Under the pieces are notes generated by a model that worked only from the letters and a program-made list of their open reading frames with translations, searched no databases and was not told the origin of the DNA. 48,510 bases of DNA, taken from NCBI GenBank assembly GCA_964368875.1, contig CAYJDG010000012.1, positions 1-48,510 on the forward strand, written 5' to 3'. How positions within the stretch are numbered: position 1 is the stretch's first letter; each line of letters opens with the position of its first letter. Positions 15,661-23,723 of the stretch are shown here, piece after piece. Origin of the DNA: CAYJDG01 sp964368875. Lineage in GTDB: Bacteria; Pseudomonadota; Alphaproteobacteria; Micavibrionales; Micavibrionaceae. The translations under genes and the position numbers were made by a program.

Positions 15661-15825
15661 GGCTTGTTTTTGAGCTATTTTATTGCCATATTAGGGTCAT
15701 GCAATCGCCCCGCCGTGCCATTAGCCGAATTACGCTCCCGGTTCTCATATAAAGAGAGAGCCGGGCTTTCGCGCACCGCGCAAGTTTGATATCCCCATAC
15801 AGCATCAGCATTGATAGAATTTAGC

Positions 15826-18726
15826 ATGACCGACAAACAGACCTCCTCCGGCGCGGACTTTTACAAAGAGACCGTGTTTCTGCCCAAGACCGACTTCCCG
15901 ATGCGCGGAGAACTTCCGCAAAAGGAACCAGTTATTCTTAAAAACTGGCAGGATAAAGATCTCTATAAACAGATCCGTGACGCGAGCCTCGGCAAACCGA
16001 AATGGGTTCTCCACTGGGGGCCGCCTTACGCCAATGGTCGCGCGCACATTGGTCACGCGTTTACAAAATCTTTGAAAGACATCGTTAACCGCTGCAAGCA
16101 AATGCAGGGCTTCGATGCGGCACTGGTTCCCGGCTGGGATTGCCACGGCCTGCCGATCGAATGGAAGATCGAGGAACAGTACCGCGAAAAGGGTCTTGAT
16201 AAAGATGCTGTTGATATCCTGAAATTCCGTCAGGAATGCCGCGACTTTGCGCAGGAATGGGCAAACATCCAGACCAATGATTTCCAACGTCTGGGCGTCA
16301 TGGCTGATTGGGCCGATCCGTATATGACGATGACCAAGCACGCCGAAGCTACCATCGTGCGCGAAATTCATAAATTCCTGATGAACGGCCTATTATACAA
16401 AGGCGTTAAGCCGGTGATGTGGTCCGTCGTTGAGAAGACGGCTCTTGCTGAAGCCGAAATTGAATACAAGGAACACAAGTCGATCACCATTTGGGTCAAG
16501 TTCCCCATCATTAAAGCCGATAAGCCCGAGCTGCTGGGTACTAAAATCGTTATCTGGACAACGACCCCGTGGACCATGCCTTCCAACCGTGGCATCGCGC
16601 GTGGCGAAGACATCGAATATGGCGTCTATACAGTTACTGAACTGGCCGCCGACAGCCGCAATACGGTCGGAGAAAAATTGCTGATCGCAACCGCGCTTGC
16701 CGAAGATGTGAAAAAGAACGGTAAGATTGCTGCGTGGTCGCTCGACAAAACTTATAAAGGGAGCGAACTGAGTGGTATCGTTAGCCAGCATCCACTGCGC
16801 GGTCAAGGCTACGACTTTGATGTGCCGCTGTTAGTAGGTGACTTTGTAACTGCTGATGCCGGAACAGGGTTCGTGCATATCGCGCCAAGCCATGGCGAGG
16901 ATGACTTCTATCTCGGCAAAGCCGCTGGCCTCGAAGTTACCGATAATGTCACCGATGACGGTAAATATCGTGACCATGTTCCGTTGTTCGCAGGTATGGC
17001 GATTTACACCGAAAAAGGTGAAATGGGCGACGGCAATTTTGCTGTTCTCAAGGCCCTTGATGCCTCTGGCGGCCTGCTTGCCAAAGGCTCCGTCAAACAT
17101 GAATACCCACACAGCTGGCGCTCGAAAGCGCCGCTGATTTTCCGCACGACGCCGCAATGGTTTATCGCCATGGATCAGGCGCAGGATGGTGCGACGTTGC
17201 GGGAGAAGGCATTGACCGCAATCAAAGATACCAACTGGTTCCCGTCCCAAGGCGAAAACCGCATCACTGCGATGATTGCTGGGCGACCCGACTGGTGTAT
17301 CTCGCGCCAGCGCACCTGGGGTGTGCCGATTGCGCTGTTCCTTGATAAGAAAACTGGACAGCCACTTAAAGATCCGCAAGTGCTCGAGCAGATCGCGGAG
17401 ATTTTTGAAGAAGAAGGCTCCGATGCGTGGTTTGCCCGTCCGCCGCAGGATTTTCTTGGCTCTACTTACAAGGCCGCTGATTACGATCAGGTCTTTGATG
17501 TCGTCGATGTCTGGTTCGAATCCGGTTGTACCCATGCTTTCGTCTGTGAAGACCGGACCGATGTGCATTGGCCTGCCGACCTTTATCTTGAAGGCTCTGA
17601 CCAGCATCGTGGCTGGTTCCACTCATCTCTTCTTGAAGCCTGCGGCACGCGTGGTCGCGCGCCTTATAAAAACGTTCTGACGCATGGTTTCGTGCTCGAC
17701 GAAAAAGGCCGCAAGATGTCCAAATCCGACGGTAATGTGGTTGATCCGCATGTCGTGATGAAGGATTACGGGGCCGATATCCTGCGTCTGTGGACCGTGA
17801 TGTCGGACTATTCAGAAGACGTTAAAATCGGGGGCGATGTCATGAAGAACGTCGCTGACGTTTATCGTCGCCTGCGTAACACGTTCCGCTTCCTGCTAGG
17901 CGCCCTCGATGGCTTCACCCCCGCCGAACGGCTTGATAAAAAAGATTACGCTGCGTTTCCTGAACTGGAGAAATATATTCTTTCAGAACTTGCTCGGATT
18001 GATGATGAAGTTCAGAACGCCATCGCCGTGCATGATTACGGTGCGATGACCCAGTCTCTCTACACGTTCTGTAACGCAACCCTGTCCTCGTTCTATTTTG
18101 ATATCCGTAAGGACCGACTTTATTGTGACCGCCTTGACGGCTTTGAACGCCGTGCGTGCCGTACAGTGCTTGCCGAGATATTCGATTTTCTTCTCACTCG
18201 TCTCGCACCGATCATCCCTTTTACGACCGAAGAAGTATGGGGTTATCGCCCGAAAGGTGTTTTTGAAGACGCCGATAGCTTACATCTTCGCACTTTTAGT
18301 GCGCTGCCGGGACTCTCAAGACAACCTGATCTTGAAAGCCGCTGGATCGATATTTTGAAAGTGCGTGATGTTGTGCTCGCCGCCCTTGAACCGGCTCGCG
18401 CCAGCAAGACCATCGGCTCATCTCTTGAGGCGAAGCCCACCATTTATGTCAGCGGTAAATATGCTGATGCAGTGAAGGGCATCGACCTGTCTGAGCTTTG
18501 CATCACGTCTGGCGCAACTTTGCTCGAAGAAGCCCCTCCTGCCGGAGCCGTCACTTTACAGCAAGTACCGGGCGTTGGGGTCATCTTCAAACCCGCGGAA
18601 GGACAACGTTGCGAACGTTGCTGGAAAGTTTTACCTGAAGTCGGCACCGACCCTGAATATCCGGACCTCTCTTTGCGTGATGCGGATGCAGTGCGTTATT
18701 ACCTGCAACAACGGAAGGCTGCCTAA
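15826..18726 (+). CDS. ileS: Isoleucyl-tRNA synthetase
   Basis: IleS charges tRNA-Ile and edits misactivated valine. I use ATG 15826 (966 aa); an in-frame TTG at 15811 would add five residues. Class I signatures are PYANGRAHIGH (HIGH at 74-77) and KMSKS at 630-634. The CP1 editing domain contains WTTTPWTMPSNRG, and the tRNA-binding C-terminal domain follows. The C-terminal zinc-ribbon keeps only its first CxxC (C929, C932, in RCERCW); the second pair is replaced by LSLRDA. lspA starts with GTG directly after the stop codon, the usual ileS-lspA coupling. Confidence 0.98.
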   Translation: MTDKQTSSGADFYKETVFLPKTDFPMRGELPQKEPVILKNWQDKDLYKQIRDASLGKPKWVLHWGPPYANGRAHIGHAFTKSLKDIVNRCKQMQGFDAALVPGWDCHGLPIEWKIEEQYREKGLDKDAVDILKFRQECRDFAQEWANIQTNDFQRLGVMADWADPYMTMTKHAEATIVREIHKFLMNGLLYKGVKPVMWSVVEKTALAEAEIEYKEHKSITIWVKFPIIKADKPELLGTKIVIWTTTPWTMPSNRGIARGEDIEYGVYTVTELAADSRNTVGEKLLIATALAEDVKKNGKIAAWSLDKTYKGSELSGIVSQHPLRGQGYDFDVPLLVGDFVTADAGTGFVHIAPSHGEDDFYLGKAAGLEVTDNVTDDGKYRDHVPLFAGMAIYTEKGEMGDGNFAVLKALDASGGLLAKGSVKHEYPHSWRSKAPLIFRTTPQWFIAMDQAQDGATLREKALTAIKDTNWFPSQGENRITAMIAGRPDWCISRQRTWGVPIALFLDKKTGQPLKDPQVLEQIAEIFEEEGSDAWFARPPQDFLGSTYKAADYDQVFDVVDVWFESGCTHAFVCEDRTDVHWPADLYLEGSDQHRGWFHSSLLEACGTRGRAPYKNVLTHGFVLDEKGRKMSKSDGNVVDPHVVMKDYGADILRLWTVMSDYSEDVKIGGDVMKNVADVYRRLRNTFRFLLGALDGFTPAERLDKKDYAAFPELEKYILSELARIDDEVQNAIAVHDYGAMTQSLYTFCNATLSSFYFDIRKDRLYCDRLDGFERRACRTVLAEIFDFLLTRLAPIIPFTTEEVWGYRPKGVFEDADSLHLRTFSALPGLSRQPDLESRWIDILKVRDVVLAALEPARASKTIGSSLEAKPTIYVSGKYADAVKGIDLSELCITSGATLLEEAPPAGAVTLQQVPGVGVIFKPAEGQRCERCWKVLPEVGTDPEYPDLSLRDADAVRYYLQQRKAA

Positions 18727-19308
18727 GTGACCAAGCCGCTTTCCCCCGGCCTTAAACTGGCTTTTCCAGTCATCATCACTCTCCTGATTCTTATCGATCA
18801 GGTGACCAAGTGGTGGGTCATTGAAAGGTATTTCCGACTGCGTAGTTTTGAAGCAACCGGTGAAAGTATCGATTTTCTGCCATGGCTCTTTTCACTGCGC
18901 ATGGAGAAACTTCCATCCATGCGGGCTGAAATGACGCCGTGGTTTGATCTGGTCATGGCGTGGAATAAAGGTGTGAGCTTCAGCCTGTTCACCAGTGAGA
19001 GCACTTATGTGGCCTATATTCTTATCGGCGTCGCCCTCACTTTGAGCTTGGTTTTCTTTTACTGGTTGATGACGACCAATTCAAAAATGACCGCCTTCCC
19101 ACTGGTCCTGATTGTGGCAGGCGCGCTCAGCAATGTCTGGGACCGTGTCCGCTTTGGTGCGGTTGCAGATTTTCTCTATTTCCATGTTGGTTCTTATGGC
19201 TGGCCAGCCTTTAATTTGGCGGATTCCTGTATCGTCGCAGGCGTTGCGTTGCTAGCCTACGATGGTCTATTCTTAGAGCCCAAGCGTAAAAAAGGTTATG
19301 TCCCATGA
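18727..19308 (+). CDS. lspA: Lipoprotein signal peptidase (signal peptidase II)
   Basis: LspA is an inner-membrane aspartyl protease that cleaves the signal peptide of diacylglyceryl-modified prolipoproteins before the lipid-bearing Cys. The start is GTG 18727, immediately after the ileS stop. Four hydrophobic helices are visible. The catalytic Asp pair is D148 (in AVADFLYFH) and D166 (in FNLADS), with NVWDR at 136-140. Between helix 1 and the conserved WNKGVSFSLF block there is an extra stretch of about 25 residues, making 193 residues against the usual 160-170. The downstream lipoprotein start overlaps the stop (ATGA). Confidence 0.96.
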   Translation: MTKPLSPGLKLAFPVIITLLILIDQVTKWWVIERYFRLRSFEATGESIDFLPWLFSLRMEKLPSMRAEMTPWFDLVMAWNKGVSFSLFTSESTYVAYILIGVALTLSLVFFYWLMTTNSKMTAFPLVLIVAGALSNVWDRVRFGAVADFLYFHVGSYGWPAFNLADSCIVAGVALLAYDGLFLEPKRKKGYVP

Positions 19309-19835
19309 ATACCCGGCTTATTTTCATTCTTCCGCTTATGCTCTCTCTCGCTGGTTGTCAGGCAACCAAAGAGCAACTCGGTCTGACACGTCATGCGCCG
19401 GATGAATTTGCCGTGTTGGCCCGCGCGCCGCTGCAGATGCCGCCCGAGCAGGCCGGGCAGCCAATCGTTCTGCCGCGCCCTCAACCGGGCATTGCCCGTC
19501 CGCAGGAAATCAGCCCAACAGTCGCTGCCCAGGCAGCTGTGCTTGGTCAGCCTAGCAGCGCAACCGCATCGAGTGCATCAACCGCTGAAAACGTCCTGTT
19601 GCAGCGCGCAGGGGCCACACAGTCTGATCCAAATATTCGCTCCGTGGTCAATAAAGAGGCCGTTGAGGATACAAATGATAACCGCCCGGTCGTCAAGCGC
19701 ATCATGGGTATCGTCCAGAAGGGTGATGCCCCTGCTACAATCGTGGATGCTCCGGGAGAGCTTGAACGGCTGAAGGCCAACAAAAAATCGGGTAAGACCG
19801 TAACTCAAGGCGATACCCCAACCCTCGACGACTAA
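19305..19835 (+). CDS. DUF3035 lipoprotein, BamF-like
   Basis: An outer-membrane lipoprotein of 176 residues. The signal peptide ends in the lipobox LAGC with acylated C18. The conserved N-terminal block KEQLGLTRHAPDEFAVLARAPL (22-43) matches the DUF3035 family, known in Alphaproteobacteria as BamF, an accessory lipoprotein of the outer-membrane protein assembly (BAM) complex. The rest is Pro/Ala/Ser-rich and probably disordered. It overlaps lspA, its own processing enzyme, by four bases. The lspA-DUF3035-M16-M16 order is common in the class. BamF function is inferred from family. Confidence 0.85.
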   Translation: MNTRLIFILPLMLSLAGCQATKEQLGLTRHAPDEFAVLARAPLQMPPEQAGQPIVLPRPQPGIARPQEISPTVAAQAAVLGQPSSATASSASTAENVLLQRAGATQSDPNIRSVVNKEAVEDTNDNRPVVKRIMGIVQKGDAPATIVDAPGELERLKANKKSGKTVTQGDTPTLDD

Positions 19836-19846
19836 AAAGGTTTCCA

Positions 19847-21235
19847 ATGAAATCAGTTCTCTATTCTTTCATCCTGCTTGGGTTACTTTCAGGAACGGCC
19901 CTGTCATCGCCGACGATAACTCCGGTCAACCAAGAGCGGACAGAAGAAAAAGTTTTTAATGCCGAGACCTTCACCCTTTCAAACGGGATGCAGGTCGTGG
20001 TTATTCCCAACCACCGCGCGCCTGTTGTTACGCATATGGTCTGGTATAAAGTTGGTGCTGCTGATGAACCGCAAGGTGACGGCGTTTCCGGGGCAGCGCA
20101 TTTTCTTGAACATTTGATGTTCAAAGGTAGCCCTGCCATTCCGTCCGGGCAGTTCTCAAAAATCATCAGGGCGTTGGGTGGCGAAGACAACGCCTTCACT
20201 TCATGGGACTTTACAGCCTATTTTCAATCAATTGCCAAAGAGCATTTGTCCAAAGTTATGGCGTTTGAAGCCGACCGTATGGTCAACCTCAGACCACCTG
20301 CCGATCAGGTGACCTCGGAATTGCAGGTCATCATCGAAGAGCGGCGCCAGCGGACGGACAATGATCCGCGCAGCCTGTTCTCCGAACAGTTACGCGCTGT
20401 ATTATTCAACACAAGTCCCTATGGTATTCCGATCATTGGTTGGAAAAATGAAATGCCCCTACTTCAATGGCCGCATATGGAGGCGTATTACAAAACTTGG
20501 TATGCCCCAAACAACGCCATTCTTGTTGTCTCGGGAGATGTCACAGCAGCTGAACTTCGTCCGCTTGCTGAAAAATATTACGGCGTTCTTAAATATAAAG
20601 AAGTGCCAGCCCATATCAGGGCGGATATTCCCGATATGCCAGCTGCACAAGTAATGACCCTTCATCATGAAGATGTTCGTGAACCAGTCTTCATACGGGC
20701 ATGGCGCGCACCTGGTTTCCTGCAAAACCATGACGAATCTTATGCGCTAACGGTTCTTGAAAATGTGATCAGCAGCGGCTCCTCCACGCGCCTGTATCAG
20801 GATCTGGTGGTGAAGCAAAAGCTTGCGACCAGTGTGGACCTCAGCTACGACGGCGATAACCGTGGTAGCGGTAGCCTCTGGCTTTATGCCGTCCCGGCCC
20901 CTGGTGTGAGCATAGAAAAACTGCAGACGGCGCTGGAAAAAGAATTCAGCACATTGATTGGTAACGGCTTCACCACTGAAGAGATCAATGCCGCCAAAAA
21001 CCGACTGATCGACAGCGCCATTTACGCCCGTGACAGCGTCTCTGGTCCAGCCATGGTCATTGGTCAGGCTCTTGCCGCAGGCGCAACCCTTGATGATGTT
21101 GAGAACTGGCCACAGCGCATTCGTGGCGTCCGCCCCGACGCCGTTCAGGCCGTACTGACCAAATATCTTAGCCCGGTTAGCCCCGCTCACCAGCCCGTGA
21201 CCGGGTATTTGCTGCCAAAGGAAAAAGCTGAATGA
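19847..21235 (+). CDS. M16-family zinc peptidase, active subunit
   Basis: A secreted pitrilysin/insulinase-like metallopeptidase of 462 residues, related to the catalytic subunit of mitochondrial processing peptidase. Signal peptide at 1-20. The inverted zinc motif HFLEH is at 85-89 and the third ligand E165 falls exactly 76 residues later, within VIIEERRQR, so the site is complete. The C-terminal M16 domain has SSGSSTRLYQDLVVKQKLA. Its stop overlaps the start of the second M16 gene (ATGA), so the two subunits are made together. Confidence 0.94.
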   Translation: MKSVLYSFILLGLLSGTALSSPTITPVNQERTEEKVFNAETFTLSNGMQVVVIPNHRAPVVTHMVWYKVGAADEPQGDGVSGAAHFLEHLMFKGSPAIPSGQFSKIIRALGGEDNAFTSWDFTAYFQSIAKEHLSKVMAFEADRMVNLRPPADQVTSELQVIIEERRQRTDNDPRSLFSEQLRAVLFNTSPYGIPIIGWKNEMPLLQWPHMEAYYKTWYAPNNAILVVSGDVTAAELRPLAEKYYGVLKYKEVPAHIRADIPDMPAAQVMTLHHEDVREPVFIRAWRAPGFLQNHDESYALTVLENVISSGSSTRLYQDLVVKQKLATSVDLSYDGDNRGSGSLWLYAVPAPGVSIEKLQTALEKEFSTLIGNGFTTEEINAAKNRLIDSAIYARDSVSGPAMVIGQALAAGATLDDVENWPQRIRGVRPDAVQAVLTKYLSPVSPAHQPVTGYLLPKEKAE

Positions 21236-22581
21236 TCCGTTTTCTTGCGCTGCTCACAATTCTTTTCTGCCTGAGCTCTCCCGCACAGGCAGAAATTCTC
21301 AATATCAAAGAAGTAAAGTCTGCGGGCGGTATTACGGCTTGGCTGGTTGAAGACCACACTATTCCTGTTTTATCGTTACGTTTTAGTTTCCGCGAGAGCG
21401 GCTCCTCTAGTGATCCTGCTGATAAGCAAGGTCTGTCACGTATGCTTTCGAATACAATGGATGAGGGTGCAGGTGATCTAGATAGCAAGGCTTTCCAGGG
21501 CCTGCTTAATGATCTTTCTATTTCTTTAAGCTTTTCAGCTTCGCGCGATGACTTTGGCGGCAGCCTCAAAACTCTGACAAAAAATCGTACCAAAGCGTTT
21601 GAATTGTTAAGCCTTGCACTCACCAAGCCACGCTTTGATGCTGAAGCCGTCGAGCGCATGCGTCAGGCTAATCTTTCACGTATACGCACAGACATGAATG
21701 ATCCCGACTGGATGGTTGCGCGTCTTCTAAATGCGACACTTTTTAAAGGCCACCCTTATGAACTTAATAGTGGCGGGACATTAACATCTCTCAAAAAAAT
21801 CAATGGAGATGACCTTCGGCAGAAGCTCAAATCGGCTTTAACACGCGATCATCTGGTTGTAGCCGTTGCCGGGGATATCTCTGAAGCAGAGCTCGCTATA
21901 GCCCTTGATGAAATTTTTGGGAGCTTGCCCGCACAGTCCGAAAAATCACCAATTGCCGACGTCCAACTTCCGGAAAAAGGCGGTATTGTTCTCTATCCTA
22001 AGGAGATTCCTCAGACTGTCATTCAAATGGCCCTGCCCGGAATAAAATGGAAAGATCCTGATTACTCTGCAGCTGAAGTCATGAACTTTGTGTTCGGCGG
22101 TGCTGGCTTCGGATCCCGCCTCATGACAATCATCCGTGAGCAACGCGGTTTGACTTATGGGATATACAGTGGATTGAGTGAGATGGATCATGCTGAAATT
22201 TTCAGCATTAGCAGCTCAACACGTAACGAGACAGTCAAAGAACTTATTGATCTGACCCGAGCCGAGATGGACACCTTTCTTAAAGGCCCAGTCACAGCGC
22301 AGGAACTGCATAATGCCAAGACCTATCTGATCGGTTCAGTCCCCCTCAACCTTACCTCGACCGACGAAATTTCAGCTTACATGCTTGCTTTCCAGATGGA
22401 AGGCCTACCCAGAAACTATCTGGATCTGCGCGAAAAATCCTTACGGGCGGTTACAGCTGATGATGTGGCCAGAGTTTCGAAGCGCTTGCTTGACCCTCAA
22501 AAAATGACGATCATGATGGTAGGAAAGCCTTCTAATTTGACCCCGACATCCACAGTTACAAGCCTCCCCAACGTGGAGTAA
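21232..22581 (+). CDS. M16-family peptidase-like protein, inactive partner subunit
   Basis: A 449-residue secreted M16 protein (signal peptide ending AQAE at 17-20). The region where HxxEH should be reads GLSRMLSNTMDEG, so zinc ligands are missing. The C-terminal substrate-guiding block, IREQRGLTYGIYSGLSEMD, with the conserved Arg and Tyr is intact. This is the alpha-subunit pattern of heterodimeric M16 peptidases, in which one subunit holds zinc and the other supplies the R/Y pair. It is translationally coupled to the active subunit and followed 4 bases later by the pentapeptide protein gene. Confidence 0.92.
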   Translation: MIRFLALLTILFCLSSPAQAEILNIKEVKSAGGITAWLVEDHTIPVLSLRFSFRESGSSSDPADKQGLSRMLSNTMDEGAGDLDSKAFQGLLNDLSISLSFSASRDDFGGSLKTLTKNRTKAFELLSLALTKPRFDAEAVERMRQANLSRIRTDMNDPDWMVARLLNATLFKGHPYELNSGGTLTSLKKINGDDLRQKLKSALTRDHLVVAVAGDISEAELAIALDEIFGSLPAQSEKSPIADVQLPEKGGIVLYPKEIPQTVIQMALPGIKWKDPDYSAAEVMNFVFGGAGFGSRLMTIIREQRGLTYGIYSGLSEMDHAEIFSISSSTRNETVKELIDLTRAEMDTFLKGPVTAQELHNAKTYLIGSVPLNLTSTDEISAYMLAFQMEGLPRNYLDLREKSLRAVTADDVARVSKRLLDPQKMTIMMVGKPSNLTPTSTVTSLPNVE

Positions 22582-22585
22582 TGAA

Positions 22586-23662
22586 ATGGCAACACCCAAA
22601 CCGCCTGAGCGTGTTACGCAAGAGCAGTTTGATTCTGCTATTCGTAAACATCGCTATTTCTCTATTGGGAAGCAGGGCGGCGCTCGCGCTGTATTCAAAT
22701 TTGCGGATCTGTCAGGGCTAGATTTTCGTGGAGCCGACTTATCAGGGGCTGATTTCACAGGCTCTAATCTGAGTGACTGTAATTTAAAGCGCGGCACTTT
22801 TACTGGGGCTGCTTTTTATGGCTGTAATCTCGACCGTGCCAACCTTGAATGGGCTAATTTTTCACGGGCAGATTTGCGTGGAACATCAAGAGAGGGCGCA
22901 AAAATTGAAGGCGCGGATTTGACGACTGCTGATCTGCGCGGCGGGCAGATTTTTGCCTCTAAGCAAGCCCAGATTGATAATCAACAAGGTATCAAAACCA
23001 TTGATTACAGTGAGAAAAACGAACAACGTTCTGCTTACACTGACCTCACCGAAACGGATGAAGCCGCCCGGCTTTCCGCAGTCGATTTGAGCACGCCTGA
23101 AGATACTTATAATCGCAGACCAGGCCTTGATCTCAGCCAATCTGAAGATACCGATGATCGCAGCTCTGATTTAGATCTCAGTGAAAAAGAAGCCCCCGGC
23201 AGAATGACGGATTTTAGTCTTTCCACAGATCCCGATGTTGAACGAGTTGCCTCAGTCTCTCTTGCTCAAAGCGAAGACCCTATGATCACCCGCCTGACCA
23301 ACCATGCCAAATGGATCGGTTCAAAAGGCGCACGTGGGGAGCAACTCGATATCTCAGGGCTGGATATGCGCTCAGTGCGAAATCTTGTCAGATATCCATT
23401 GATAGCAGTGAAAGCACGCGGCGCCAATTTTAGCGGTATGCATCTTGCCGGCATTCATATGCAGTGCGCTATTCTCGATGATTGCAATTTCAGTGGGGCA
23501 AATCTCAGTGGAGCGGATTTGCGTGGCTCAAGTTTACGCGGTGCAAATCTTACGAATGCCAATCTTGAAGGTGCAAATCTAGGGACCCTGAACTTTGGTG
23601 AACGCCGGCAAGCTGTTGATCTGACTAATGCGATTGTTAAGGGAACAATCCTTGAAGATTAA
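22586..23662 (+). CDS. Pentapeptide-repeat protein with two repeat blocks and an acidic repeated linker
   Basis: The 358-residue protein has two right-handed beta-helix blocks of the A(D/N)LxG type, at about 38-120 and 275-355. Between them (139-237) lies a different repeat of 13-15 residues with core x-D-(L/Y)-S-x-x-E-D and an Arg near the end; seven copies can be aligned, starting near 139, 152, 166, 181, 196, 210 and 224. No signal peptide or transmembrane segment is visible, so the protein is probably cytoplasmic. Pentapeptide proteins can mimic DNA, bind DNA gyrase or act as scaffolds; none of these is shown here. It is 4 bases from the M16 pair and probably cotranscribed. Confidence 0.9.
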   Translation: MATPKPPERVTQEQFDSAIRKHRYFSIGKQGGARAVFKFADLSGLDFRGADLSGADFTGSNLSDCNLKRGTFTGAAFYGCNLDRANLEWANFSRADLRGTSREGAKIEGADLTTADLRGGQIFASKQAQIDNQQGIKTIDYSEKNEQRSAYTDLTETDEAARLSAVDLSTPEDTYNRRPGLDLSQSEDTDDRSSDLDLSEKEAPGRMTDFSLSTDPDVERVASVSLAQSEDPMITRLTNHAKWIGSKGARGEQLDISGLDMRSVRNLVRYPLIAVKARGANFSGMHLAGIHMQCAILDDCNFSGANLSGADLRGSSLRGANLTNANLEGANLGTLNFGERRQAVDLTNAIVKGTILED

Positions 23663-23723
23663 TTCTGCGGAGAACTTAAGCTTTTAAGTGGCGATTTCTC
23701 ACCAAGAACCCTAGTTTAATTCT

